Assembly (NCBI GenBank): GCA_049700315.1
Contig: JBNAVN010000001.1
Span: 34,758 to 98,757, forward strand
Length of the DNA stretch: 64,000 nt
DNA from: JAOAFX01 sp049700315
GTDB taxonomy: Bacteria; Hydrothermota; Tepidihabitantia; SM23-42; JAOAFX01
Reading direction: 5' to 3'
A program made the translations under genes and the position numbers. Under the pieces are notes generated by a model, which was given only the letters and a program-made list of their open reading frames with translations, made no database searches and was not told the DNA's origin. Positions within the stretch are counted from its first letter, which is position 1; each line of letters starts with the position of its first letter. Positions 8,928 through 18,273 of this stretch are shown one piece after another.

Positions 8928-9026
8928 ATGGAAAAGAACAGTAAAGAAAAGAAAAAGTTTAAGACTTTTGAGGATTTAGAAATTTATAAAAAGGCAAGAG
9001 AGTTTAGGAGGTTTTATGAGCAATGA
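8928..9026 (+). pseudogene. 5' remnant of an S23-type four-helix-bundle gene
   Basis: An open frame of 32 codons encodes a Lys-rich start and FKTFEDLEIYKKAREFRRF, which lines up with FRDLEIYQESYN of the S23-type protein at 1072. It stops (TGA 9024-9026) after the first helix, where a real family member runs about 100 residues more. It overlaps the start of D2, and its codons for Arg-Arg supply the AGGAGG ribosome site (9007-9011 region) of D2. So a truncated S23 gene appears to have become the leader of D2. Confidence 0.7.
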
Positions 9027-9636
9027 TCCCTGGATCTGGATTGGTGCATTCTTGACCATCGGAATTCTCTCTTTTCTGTATAAAGAGAATCCATTTTATA
9101 GATTTTGTGAGCATTTATTTGTGGGTGTAGCAAATGGTTATGCCATTGCCGTAACCTGGCATCTGATATTGACACCAAGGCTCATTATGCCTTTGCAGGG
9201 CGGAAATTATCTTGTGCTCATTCCGATGATCATTGGTTTACTCTATTTTTGTAGGTTTATTCCCAAGGTATCCTGGCTTGTGCGGATTCCTATTGCGGTT
9301 GCCTTGGGATTCTCTTCAGGTGTGAGCATCCCTGCCATATTGCAGGCAGATATCATTAAGCAAATTCAAGGAACAGTTGTTTATCCCCATTTGTTTAACA
9401 ACTGGCAGCAGGGATTATGGGCAGTGCTAATATTCGTCGGTGTCATTGCCACGATATTCTTCTTCTTCTTTTCCAAAGAACATAAAGGAATTCTCAAACC
9501 GGTCTCCTATATTGGTATTATCTTCATTATGGTTGGTTTTGGTGCATCTTTTGGTTATACAGTTATGGCACGATTATCACTACTTATCGGCAGATTACAA
9601 TTTTTATTTGGCACCTGGCTGGGAATAATAAGATAA
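9016..9636 (+). CDS. Cassette 2 gene D: polytopic membrane protein
   Basis: A 206-residue homologue of D1 with six or seven TM helices. It keeps SFLYKENPFYR, RFIPKVSWLVRIP, ADIIKQIQGT, FFSKEHKG and GFGASFGYTVMARLSLLIGR. It begins inside the S23-type remnant and takes its ribosome site from it. This is the last gene of the plus-strand block; a bidirectional terminator follows. Confidence 0.75.
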   Translation: MSNDPWIWIGAFLTIGILSFLYKENPFYRFCEHLFVGVANGYAIAVTWHLILTPRLIMPLQGGNYLVLIPMIIGLLYFCRFIPKVSWLVRIPIAVALGFSSGVSIPAILQADIIKQIQGTVVYPHLFNNWQQGLWAVLIFVGVIATIFFFFFSKEHKGILKPVSYIGIIFIMVGFGASFGYTVMARLSLLIGRLQFLFGTWLGIIR

Positions 9637-9701
9637 GAGAAAAAGACATAAAAGAAATGGTAAGTAGTAGGTATTAAGTAGTAGTGGAGAAGATGTTGTA
9701 G

Positions 9702-9734
9702 AAAAAAAGGGGGCTGAAAAAGCCCCCTTTTTTT
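9702..9734. terminator. Bidirectional terminator between convergent units
   Basis: A7-GGGGGCT, a short GAAAA-type loop, then AGCCCCC-T7: a GC-rich hairpin flanked by A and T runs that would stop transcription from both sides. It sits between D2 (ends 9636) and the minus-strand export operon (ends 9752). Confidence 0.9.
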
Positions 9735-9751
9735 ATTCTTAAGTAGATTGA

Positions 9752-11368
9752 TTAGTGGGTGACCACCAATTTGGCTGAAACAACCTTTTTGTCAGCCTTC
9801 AGCACAGCAATATAGGCACCATTCGCAAGTTCACGGGTATCAAGTGAAGTGGTATAAAATCCAGCATTTCTATTGCCCTGGTCAATGGTCTGGACCAATC
9901 TGCCATCAACAGTGTAAAGATTAATTGAAACACTGCCTGATTTGGGTAAGGCATAGGAAATGCCAGTTTGATTGCGTACTGGATTGGGTGCAATACTTAG
10001 TGCAAGTTTCTTCGGTGTCTCGGTTCTGTTTTCAGCAATACCCACAATTGGATTCCTGCCAACATACCAGCGAGCAGGAGTCGCAGCTCCTCCATTATTG
10101 ATGTTCCAGTAGAGATCCAGCAATGGATCTGCGATAGCACAGCCAAATGCAAAGAATAATTGTCCATTTCCTGCGGAATCAAGCCTCTTGGAAATCTGCC
10201 ATAGACAGTTGTTGTGGTCAGTAATGGAACCGGTCAGGTTTCTTGGTGTTGACCAGGTAGCACCATTATTCGCGGAATAGTTATAATAGACATCCCAGAA
10301 TGTATACTGACCTGTGCCACTGCGCGGCTGACCAAATAGCGCCACCACATAATTACCTTCCGCAGCAACTGTTGGATAGAAATTCCGTGCATCAGTTGCA
10401 GTATTACCCACTTCTATACAATTGGCACCTGAAGCCGTGGAAACATAGACCTTACCACGATAAGGATAATTGCCTGCACCATAATCATCACCATGCCAGT
10501 TATCAAAGATCAGAATCGGATTACCCGCATCGGTAACCGCAAGCTGGGTGTAAGCAATGATATTGCTCGGAAATGGATTGGGCCAGACCAGGTTGTAAGA
10601 TTGCTGGGCACTCCAGGTCAGACCATCTGTTGTTGTCTTGTAGTAAACATTGAGTGCATCATCATAATAAAATACGTAGGCAATTCCGCCATTCAGATCA
10701 AAGCCCCAATAATTTGAAACTGCTGGTGCAATCGTGCCACCGGCAAGTCTTGTAGTAAGGTCCGTGCTGTATGTGCTCCAGAGAATATTACCATTTTGTT
10801 CAACACCAACAAAGAGTATGTTACCGTTCGGCAACTGCTTACCAGGGTTCTTATGGGTTCCCAAATTTCCTGTGCCCACATCTACTGGTGTATCCCAGAA
10901 TGAAGAGAACCAGCCACCACTCTCATATTGAGCACCCATTCCACCCCAGGCACCACCGATAAGATATGGAAATGAGATATGTGGGCCAGAACCATTTATT
11001 GAAGCCACTGCACCAGGATACCGGGCTGGACCAAGATCACCTGCATAAACCTCAACATCAGTCAATGCGCCACTAAAAATGTTATCATTCTGCCATACAT
11101 CAAGGTTGCCACTTGTGACAAAATTTCTGCAGACAAATTCAACATAACCGTCACCCGGCTCATAAGCAAGACATTCTTGCATCTGGGTCCACATAGAATA
11201 TTCGTTTGCTGAAGAATCGGCAACTTCAATATCTCTTGTGACCATTACCGGGACATGTTTGTCACAAGTACCTGTACCATCATCCATCTTTGCCCTGTCA
11301 ATATTTGCGGGCACAGTAACTGCCCAGATTACACAGGCAAAAACCATAATAATTGATAGTTTCTTCAT
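9752..11368 (-). CDS. Secreted beta-propeller-like protein with T9SS sorting domain
   Basis: This 538-residue protein has a signal peptide (MKKLSIIMVFACVIWAVTVPA), a central region with repeated WS...T and sialidase/BNR-like strand patterns (about 60-450), and a C-terminal T9SS type A sorting domain of about 75 residues (IAPNPVRNQTGISYALP ... GAYIAVLKADKKVVSAKLVV). The ATG at 11368 has AAAGGAGAG upstream; an in-frame ATG nine codons earlier lies before that site. It would be exported through the outer membrane and either anchored or released. It is the last gene of the operon starting at 22091, ahead of the bidirectional terminator. The substrate is not evident. Confidence 0.75.
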   Translation of the reverse strand: MKKLSIIMVFACVIWAVTVPANIDRAKMDDGTGTCDKHVPVMVTRDIEVADSSANEYSMWTQMQECLAYEPGDGYVEFVCRNFVTSGNLDVWQNDNIFSGALTDVEVYAGDLGPARYPGAVASINGSGPHISFPYLIGGAWGGMGAQYESGGWFSSFWDTPVDVGTGNLGTHKNPGKQLPNGNILFVGVEQNGNILWSTYSTDLTTRLAGGTIAPAVSNYWGFDLNGGIAYVFYYDDALNVYYKTTTDGLTWSAQQSYNLVWPNPFPSNIIAYTQLAVTDAGNPILIFDNWHGDDYGAGNYPYRGKVYVSTASGANCIEVGNTATDARNFYPTVAAEGNYVVALFGQPRSGTGQYTFWDVYYNYSANNGATWSTPRNLTGSITDHNNCLWQISKRLDSAGNGQLFFAFGCAIADPLLDLYWNINNGGAATPARWYVGRNPIVGIAENRTETPKKLALSIAPNPVRNQTGISYALPKSGSVSINLYTVDGRLVQTIDQGNRNAGFYTTSLDTRELANGAYIAVLKADKKVVSAKLVVTH

Positions 11369-11470
11369 TTTTCTCTCCTTTCTTTTATATTTCATATATC
11401 ACCATAACCACCACATTGTGGTTGGCTTTTCTGCTATTATTTTTTATTATCGCATCACCTCCTTTTTTCT

Positions 11471-14119
11471 TTATTTAACCAGAAGCACCTTAATAATGAA
11501 GTTATGTTCACCAGTATGAACCCGCACAAAATAAACGCCAGACGCGCAACCATCTGGTAACCACAGAAAATCATTATTGCCTTTGGATAATCTGCCTTGA
11601 TAAATCGTTGCGGTTTTTCTACCGGTGATATCAAAAACTTCAATTGCCCCTGTTATTTCTTTGTCGATTGAAAATTGAATATGCACAGAAGAATTCAAGT
11701 TGGCGGGCTGGGGCAATACCTTCAAAAAACCAGAGATGGACTCTTTGTAATTTTCTTCAACACCCACAACATCCTGTTTGATAATCAATAATCCAGAATT
11801 GCCATCAGCAAGATAAATCAGATTATTTCTATCATCAAAACTCGTAGCAGTACTGACCGAGAGCATATATCCAACTTCTGCGGGTGCTGATGGACTGGCA
11901 ACATTTATCACCCTGATACCACCTGCTGTTCCGTCAGCAACAAAAATGTGATTGTTGAAATACTGGACACCAGAAGCAGTTCCTGGCGTATCAAGAGAAC
12001 CTAACAATACAAGGGTATCAGAGTTTGATACATCAAAGACCTTAATTCCAGCCGTGCCATCTGCAGCATATACATAATTGCCTGCTTTTGCCACACTATA
12101 TGCTATTCCATTCGTATCATAATATCCTGTTTCAACTGGATTGGAAGGGGTTGAAACATCTATTATTCTCACACCTTTTGTAGCATCTGCAACATAGGCA
12201 AAGTTATTGGAAACTACAACATCATAGGCAAACCCTGCGGTGTTGAATGTCCCGAGAATTACTGGACTTGCAGGATTTTGCACATTGACAATGACCAATC
12301 CTTGAGACCGAGCACAAACATAGAGCGTATTGCCTGAAACAAATAAACCAAGCACATCATCTGCTAAACTTAATTTTCCTATCTGAACAGGATTTGTTGG
12401 ATTGGACAACGAAAGAATTCTCAGGGTATCTTCACGATCACCAATATATAAATACTGGGATGAGCCGGTAATCGTGATTGAATTGCCTGGCAGGCTTATC
12501 TGATTTACATAATCAGGCAATGTTGAATCACTCACATCCAAGACAATCAAACCTGCAGGACCATCCACAATATATGCATAATTACCCAGAACCACAACAT
12601 CATTTGCCCAGCCTGGTGTGTCATAATGTCCGATCAGATTAACATTTGTAGAGTGGTTCAATTCTACTACCCGAGACCTGCCAAAACTTCCATCTGCAGC
12701 AAGCCGGGTGTTACCTGAATTCAGGGCACTAATATTCACCCGGAGTGAGCAACCAACAACATCTGTACAGGTCCAGACATATTTACCAGTATTGGGAACA
12801 TTGTTGGCAATCAATGTCCAGCGCAATGAATCGTAACTATCAAGATTATTACCCTTTGACCACCATAGTTTCATATGATCAATCTCAGTTCCTTCAGTAT
12901 GCCAGCGAATCGCATATTTTATATTCTTGAACATTACCGGTATATTGTAAGTATCACCACCCCTTGGATAATCCAGGAAAACATTATTTGGATTTGAACC
13001 ACCAGGTACAAGGGTTACGACATAATCATAAGAATACACTCCATTATAATATGTCCACAGGGGCCAGAGCGGTTCATTGTTATCCCAAGTTGTATGGACA
13101 ATGACAAATGTGTCACTACTGGTAATCTCGTAACCAACACCAGTAATGGAATGATTAATATAATCAGACATTGGTGGATACCAGTAATAAAGAACATTCC
13201 AGTGACAGGGCCGCTGACCATCAATCTCAGTTTTTATCCAGGAGAAAACATATTGGTTCCAGTTGCCACCCTGTGGTGAGGTGGCAGATGTAAATGAATA
13301 ACTATTATATGTATTCGCAACGGTTAGCATACCAGGTCTGATATTACCAATCGTTGTGCCACCGGTCAGAGTATCAGTATTCATTGCGATAGCAAGTTCA
13401 CGATTCGTATTGGCACAATCATTCCATTCATTCTCAGGGTTGTCCCAGTGTGTGAAAAAATGATCAACAAGTTTTCCATAACCCCGATAATCCCAGTACC
13501 AGAACATCATAGAAGCAGCAGTTGGTGAACATCCATACACCCAGTCAATAAAAGGCACCGAATCAACATAACCACTTTGCAGGATTCTAAAATCATCAAT
13601 CTCCAGATATCGCTCCCACTTCTGCCTTGTGAGCGATTCAAGATTTGGATCAGACTTGCATTTTTCCAATTCCTCATTTAAGCGAATCTGTCCGTTTCGG
13701 ACATTTACCAACATCTTTTTTCCATCTACATCAAAACCTGCATATTCTTCCCCTGCTCCAAAATAGTAGTAATGCTGGAATACCGGCTCACCAGAAATTT
13801 GCTTTCTCAAATTATCCAATGCACGGTTCAGGAATTTCTCACAATATGGTGCACTGTGATATATTTCACCAACCGGTGATGTAGTATATCTTGCACCCAT
13901 TATAATGGTTATACTATCCTTTCCATCTTGAAATACATAACCATGAGCATTGGGGCTTTCATCAATGCCAAAATAGGTTATGACATTACTCAACCTGTAT
14001 TCTGAACCATATCTCTGTTCAACGAACTTATATGCCAATGTTTCAATTTTTTCTCTGGGTACAAATTCAGAACCCAGAACAATGCCCGCCATAATCAACA
14101 AAACAGAAAATTTCTTCAT
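11471..14119 (-). CDS. Secreted C39/C10-like cysteine peptidase with LVIVD repeats and T9SS domain
   Basis: 882 residues with a signal peptide (residues 1-16), then a papain-fold-like region (about 180-400) where GCSPTAASMMFWYWDY would hold the catalytic Cys and HSITGVGYEI the His, followed by HTTWDN. Next come about seven LVIVD-type beta-propeller repeats (about 495-800; AYVADATKGVRIIDVS, VYAADGTAGIKVFDVS) and a T9SS sorting domain ending in YFVRVHTGEHNFIIKVLLVK. The peptidase assignment rests on the Cys and His contexts and is not proven. GAGG precedes the start. A strong hairpin separates it from the gene upstream in the operon, so its level may differ. Confidence 0.7.
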   Translation of the reverse strand: MKKFSVLLIMAGIVLGSEFVPREKIETLAYKFVEQRYGSEYRLSNVITYFGIDESPNAHGYVFQDGKDSITIIMGARYTTSPVGEIYHSAPYCEKFLNRALDNLRKQISGEPVFQHYYYFGAGEEYAGFDVDGKKMLVNVRNGQIRLNEELEKCKSDPNLESLTRQKWERYLEIDDFRILQSGYVDSVPFIDWVYGCSPTAASMMFWYWDYRGYGKLVDHFFTHWDNPENEWNDCANTNRELAIAMNTDTLTGGTTIGNIRPGMLTVANTYNSYSFTSATSPQGGNWNQYVFSWIKTEIDGQRPCHWNVLYYWYPPMSDYINHSITGVGYEITSSDTFVIVHTTWDNNEPLWPLWTYYNGVYSYDYVVTLVPGGSNPNNVFLDYPRGGDTYNIPVMFKNIKYAIRWHTEGTEIDHMKLWWSKGNNLDSYDSLRWTLIANNVPNTGKYVWTCTDVVGCSLRVNISALNSGNTRLAADGSFGRSRVVELNHSTNVNLIGHYDTPGWANDVVVLGNYAYIVDGPAGLIVLDVSDSTLPDYVNQISLPGNSITITGSSQYLYIGDREDTLRILSLSNPTNPVQIGKLSLADDVLGLFVSGNTLYVCARSQGLVIVNVQNPASPVILGTFNTAGFAYDVVVSNNFAYVADATKGVRIIDVSTPSNPVETGYYDTNGIAYSVAKAGNYVYAADGTAGIKVFDVSNSDTLVLLGSLDTPGTASGVQYFNNHIFVADGTAGGIRVINVASPSAPAEVGYMLSVSTATSFDDRNNLIYLADGNSGLLIIKQDVVGVEENYKESISGFLKVLPQPANLNSSVHIQFSIDKEITGAIEVFDITGRKTATIYQGRLSKGNNDFLWLPDGCASGVYFVRVHTGEHNFIIKVLLVK

Positions 14120-14136
14120 TTTTATTCCTCTTTTAA

Positions 14137-14169
14137 GGGCGGGGTTCTGAGAAATTCAGAACCCCGCCC
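14137..14169. terminator. GC-rich hairpin between the PorV-like and peptidase genes
   Basis: GGGCGGGGTTCTGA and TCAGAACCCCGCCC form a perfect 14-bp stem with a 5-base loop. On the minus strand it is followed by TTAAAA rather than a long T run, so it may be a partial terminator or an mRNA-processing/stability element inside the operon. Confidence 0.7.
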
Positions 14170-14175
14170 GATTTT

Positions 14176-15288
14176 TCAGAATCCAATAATCAGTCCAAGA
14201 CGGTGGGTCGCTTTTAACACTCCCTTATTCATATAGGCGTAATCAATGCGCAATTCCCTTTCTGCCATCTTCAGATTGAATCCAACACCAGCACAGAGGT
14301 TATTCAGAAGCCACTCGGTATTTTCGCCCCATTTTGGATAGGTATACTTTTCTTGAGCAGAATCATACACTGGTTCAGCGCCGGTCATCGCCTTCATATA
14401 ATCCGTGTTCAGATATGCCTTGTATCCTGCCCTCAGAAATATCGTATTCAGGTAGCCATACTCAAACCCGAGGTTTATGGTTTCGTAATTGTCATTCGGG
14501 TGATTCAGATCAAGGGCAACTGTTAACTTTTGATTTTCATTTTCAACCGGATTCATTGCAAGACCAAACCTGAATATCAATGGTAGAGAAAATGGAGTTG
14601 CTTTCATAGAAACAGGAATATCTTCATAATCCAGGGGTGAATCAGGAAACGGATCCTTAGAAGTATCCAATTGTCTGCCACCAAAGTTAATATCTGAGCC
14701 GAAATTAGCCATTGAGGCAGCAATTTTCAACCCCTTGAAACCAGTATTATAATGAATGCCAAAATCCGTACCGATTCCACTTGCTGACATATCCCAGATC
14801 ATTTCCTGTATTGCCTTGATTGTGAATCCAGCAGCAAGACGGTCAGTGAACATCCTTCCAAAGGAAATTCCAACAGCAAAATCAGAAGCATTGAAAAAGG
14901 TCCCGGTACCAGTATCTTCACGCACAGTTTTAGTATTTGGGTCGTCCACAGTTGTATATTCCATCTTGCCCATTGTCAAGGCAGTCAGGCTGATTCCGAG
15001 TGTTCCCATATTGGAAAGGGGAAGGACAACAGCAAGATATTCATGTCTTAAATCCGCAATCCATTCATTATGCTGTAGTGATAACTGACGGTCATTCAAT
15101 ATGCCCAGCCCAGCCGGGTTCCAGTAGGCGGCTGAGGCATCATCAGCAATAGCGACAAATGCCTCACCCATTGCTGCACCACGACCTACACCAATCTTCA
15201 AGAACTGGGCACCTGATGTCCCGAGTTTGGCAAAATCTGCAAACAGGGGAATCGCCAATATCAAGATTATTGTTAGGTACCTTTTCAT
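14176..15288 (-). CDS. PorV/PorQ family outer-membrane beta-barrel protein
   Basis: 370 residues with a signal peptide and the typical start of the family, FAKLGTSGAQFLKIGVGRG.AMGEAFVAIADDASAAYWNPAGLG, followed by repeated amphipathic strands and a C-terminal aromatic residue (GLIIGF). PorV-type proteins are barrels that shuttle T9SS cargo to the attachment complex; other members are generic FadL-like barrels. Co-transcription with T9SS-domain proteins supports a PorV-like export role. AGGAGG precedes the start. Confidence 0.8.
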   Translation of the reverse strand: MKRYLTIILILAIPLFADFAKLGTSGAQFLKIGVGRGAAMGEAFVAIADDASAAYWNPAGLGILNDRQLSLQHNEWIADLRHEYLAVVLPLSNMGTLGISLTALTMGKMEYTTVDDPNTKTVREDTGTGTFFNASDFAVGISFGRMFTDRLAAGFTIKAIQEMIWDMSASGIGTDFGIHYNTGFKGLKIAASMANFGSDINFGGRQLDTSKDPFPDSPLDYEDIPVSMKATPFSLPLIFRFGLAMNPVENENQKLTVALDLNHPNDNYETINLGFEYGYLNTIFLRAGYKAYLNTDYMKAMTGAEPVYDSAQEKYTYPKWGENTEWLLNNLCAGVGFNLKMAERELRIDYAYMNKGVLKATHRLGLIIGF

Positions 15289-15297
15289 ATTTGCCTC

Positions 15298-18261
15298 CTA
15301 TCGGATAACGACAAACTTACCGACCTGTTCACCAACCTTAGAATCAACATGGAAGATGTACACACCGCTTGCCACAATCTGACGGTTTTCAGTCAGTAAG
15401 TCCCACCATGCATCTCCACCCGCATCACCTTGAACCGACCCTATGGTCGCTCTGTGCACAATGGTCTTTATCAAATCACCATTGAGGGTGTATATCCTTA
15501 TTGTGCATTCATCAGGAAGATTTATGAATCTCAATCTCCTGACAAGTGATGATTGCTGCCATTCATTGTGGAGAAGATATGGATTGGGCACGACCTTGAC
15601 ATTGAGGGTAATTGTCGTGTCTGTTAGCATGCTCGCAGGTGTTGAAACAATGGCAAATGTGCTCTTGAATGGTGCCGGTGCATAGTTAGCCGAAGCCCTG
15701 ACAATCCAGACATCATTTTCTGACGGTCTGGGTTCACCACCTGGATTCAACCAGCCTCTTGCAATTCCTATTTTGCCACTGCAGATATACAAAGTTCTGG
15801 TTCCAGACTGAGCAGTTCCATATATTATGGTATCGCTTGTATATTGATTCTGGAGGGAACGGAAACACCAACCATCAGCCAGTGTATCTGTCGCTGTATT
15901 CTCAAGATATGGTTTATAGGGAATTGTATCACCGGTATTGAGATCAATCACAGTCACTGTATTGACCTCTCCACCAGGATCTTTTTTCTTCCATATTATT
16001 TTGTAATCATTTCCACGATAGGCCCAGTTTACTTCTCTTCCCACGATTGCCGGTGCTAACGATATCAGAGAATCAGGATAGGTACCTGATTCTTTTGTGA
16101 CAGTATCAAAAATAACCACAGCACCTTTTGTTTTGCTCTTGACGAACGATGCGGTGACATTAAGGCCGTTGACCTCTTTGAATTCATAGAAAAGGCTGTG
16201 GGCAAATGAATCAAGTGGTATCGTTACCTTGAAACTGTCTACTGCCACACTATCCTTGTCCAGAAGGTAGGCTGAATAATTCGGATTTCCATTATCCCTT
16301 ACAATTGGACCAAAGCGTAAGAATTGATTGTCTGAGGTCATATGCAATGGATAGGTAATCTTTGCACTGACATTTGCCAATAATTTTTCATTACCACTTA
16401 CAAAAATGATTGTGTCTTTTCCCGCTATGTAATTTGCTGGATCTCTTCTCGGTGTTCCGACAACTCCGGTCAGACCGCTTTCAAAATACAATGCCCTGGG
16501 TCCCTGAACCTTGATTGTATCATAATCGTAAACCCAGAATGTATCATTTCCAATAATCGTATCAATCCACTTGTCTCGGATAAAGATTGAATCCAGCATT
16601 GTTTTTACTTGATTATAGTCAAACGAAGTTACCGCATAGTAATAGCCAAATCCATTACGGACATCCGTATCTACAAATGAATGGGTCAAGCCCACATCAG
16701 TTGCCTGCAGTGCAATAGAATCAGCCATTGTGGTATCTTTGAAAGTGATGCCATTTGCCAGATCATAAGATGCAAGTAGAGACCAGGTACCGGTCTTTCC
16801 TGATGGACTTCGCCACACCCGATAACCTTCAAAATCATACTGTTTGTAGTATGGGTCATAATTTTGTCCAGGTTTGCTAACAACATCATAATATGGATCC
16901 GGAGTAACCTCTGAAATATTATTCCAGATTAAGGTCACCTTTCCATCACCTGGAACACAGGTTAATGTTGGAGGTGGAGGAGGACCAGGCAACAACCAGT
17001 TCATATCATAAATATACTGCACAGTCTGGTCAAGTTTTGCAAGTGCAGTATCCGGGCGTGCATCATTATGATCCCAATCCGTAAGCATTATTCCCACAAG
17101 GACTATCGCAATTGAATCCGCATCAAGTTCAAATGGCCCACTGCACTGCAAGAAACGCTGGTCATCTGCCTGAGGGGGTAATGTATCGTATGGTTCGTAA
17201 TTCATGGTCTTGAAGTTATAACCAGCAAGGGTAATATAACGTTCATTGTCTTTATTCGGTTCAAGATTCAGTGTGAAACGTTTAAATGCACTCATACCTA
17301 ACTGAGGAATTTCTGAAGGATCGCGCCAGTCAGGGGTGCCATCTGCATCCACATCCCATTGGGTAGGTGGCACATTATCCACGTAGTATGCACTATCTCG
17401 CTCATACTGATCAGGAATACCATCATTATCTTTGTCCACACCTGATTTTAGATCCCAGGGGCTCTGAAGATAATCAAAGCCAATTGCTCCAGTAATTTCC
17501 CAACCAGGTTCAATTGGTGATTGCCATTGATAACCAAGGTTATCAACCCACAATGATTCACCTTCAATCACATACCACTGCCCGACAATGCCCGAGATAA
17601 TATCATTGGCATTTGTTCCTGATTCATTACCAATGTCGTTGTCTGTGCACACACCAAAATAGCAATTGGTCAGTTTCTTACCACTGACATTTTTCAGTTC
17701 GTATCTTACAAAGATAATATCTTTGGTCGTGCTCAGATTCCAGGCATAGACAGTTTGATAGACTTCAAGACCGATTGGTCTCGTATCACCAGGAATGTGT
17801 TGATTTATATCAAGGTCATTATAGGCACACCAGGAATCCTGATGGGATTTATTAATCTGCGGAGCCATAGTAAATACATCGGCTGGAGGTGGCCAGGGCG
17901 ATGGATACATAAAAATAATGGCATTCGGATCACTGGATGCCATATCTTTCAATCCAGGAGTAAATTCAGCCTCGCCACCATGTGGACCGTAGCCAATGGT
18001 TACCAGTGTATCATTACCATCAATTGTGCCAAACCAGGGTCCAGCACCAAAGATGTAGGTATTTCCACTACCTTTGGGCCAGAACAAACCTGAATTACCT
18101 GCACTGGTTTGACCAAACTTACCATAGTTAGAGACACACATTTCTACATTATTGATGTCGTGCTTCTTTATCTCAAACGGACGGTATTGAGGTATAGATG
18201 TTGCCGTCCTGGCAAAGGCTATAATAGCCATCAAAAGCACCAAGGTCAATGTCTTTTTCAT
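15298..18261 (-). CDS. Large secreted protein with T9SS sorting domain
   Basis: 987 residues with a signal peptide (MKKTLTLVLLMAIIAFA). The N-terminal part (about 20-420) is rich in Gly, Trp and aromatic residues with a calcium-loop-like DKDNDGIPDQYERD (about 275-290). The middle contains a fibronectin-like stretch near PPPPPTLTCVPGDGKVTLIWNN (about 425-560). The C-terminus has a T9SS/FlgD-like sorting domain, VVPNPYLLHNEW ... YIFHVDSKVGEQVGKFVVIR. GGAGG precedes the ATG. It lies directly downstream of the TonB receptor gene (12 bases), a pairing that recurs in WOR-3-like genomes as far as I recall. Function is unknown. Confidence 0.75.
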   Translation of the reverse strand: MKKTLTLVLLMAIIAFARTATSIPQYRPFEIKKHDINNVEMCVSNYGKFGQTSAGNSGLFWPKGSGNTYIFGAGPWFGTIDGNDTLVTIGYGPHGGEAEFTPGLKDMASSDPNAIIFMYPSPWPPPADVFTMAPQINKSHQDSWCAYNDLDINQHIPGDTRPIGLEVYQTVYAWNLSTTKDIIFVRYELKNVSGKKLTNCYFGVCTDNDIGNESGTNANDIISGIVGQWYVIEGESLWVDNLGYQWQSPIEPGWEITGAIGFDYLQSPWDLKSGVDKDNDGIPDQYERDSAYYVDNVPPTQWDVDADGTPDWRDPSEIPQLGMSAFKRFTLNLEPNKDNERYITLAGYNFKTMNYEPYDTLPPQADDQRFLQCSGPFELDADSIAIVLVGIMLTDWDHNDARPDTALAKLDQTVQYIYDMNWLLPGPPPPPTLTCVPGDGKVTLIWNNISEVTPDPYYDVVSKPGQNYDPYYKQYDFEGYRVWRSPSGKTGTWSLLASYDLANGITFKDTTMADSIALQATDVGLTHSFVDTDVRNGFGYYYAVTSFDYNQVKTMLDSIFIRDKWIDTIIGNDTFWVYDYDTIKVQGPRALYFESGLTGVVGTPRRDPANYIAGKDTIIFVSGNEKLLANVSAKITYPLHMTSDNQFLRFGPIVRDNGNPNYSAYLLDKDSVAVDSFKVTIPLDSFAHSLFYEFKEVNGLNVTASFVKSKTKGAVVIFDTVTKESGTYPDSLISLAPAIVGREVNWAYRGNDYKIIWKKKDPGGEVNTVTVIDLNTGDTIPYKPYLENTATDTLADGWCFRSLQNQYTSDTIIYGTAQSGTRTLYICSGKIGIARGWLNPGGEPRPSENDVWIVRASANYAPAPFKSTFAIVSTPASMLTDTTITLNVKVVPNPYLLHNEWQQSSLVRRLRFINLPDECTIRIYTLNGDLIKTIVHRATIGSVQGDAGGDAWWDLLTENRQIVASGVYIFHVDSKVGEQVGKFVVIR

Positions 18262-18273
18262 CTTGGCCTCCTC

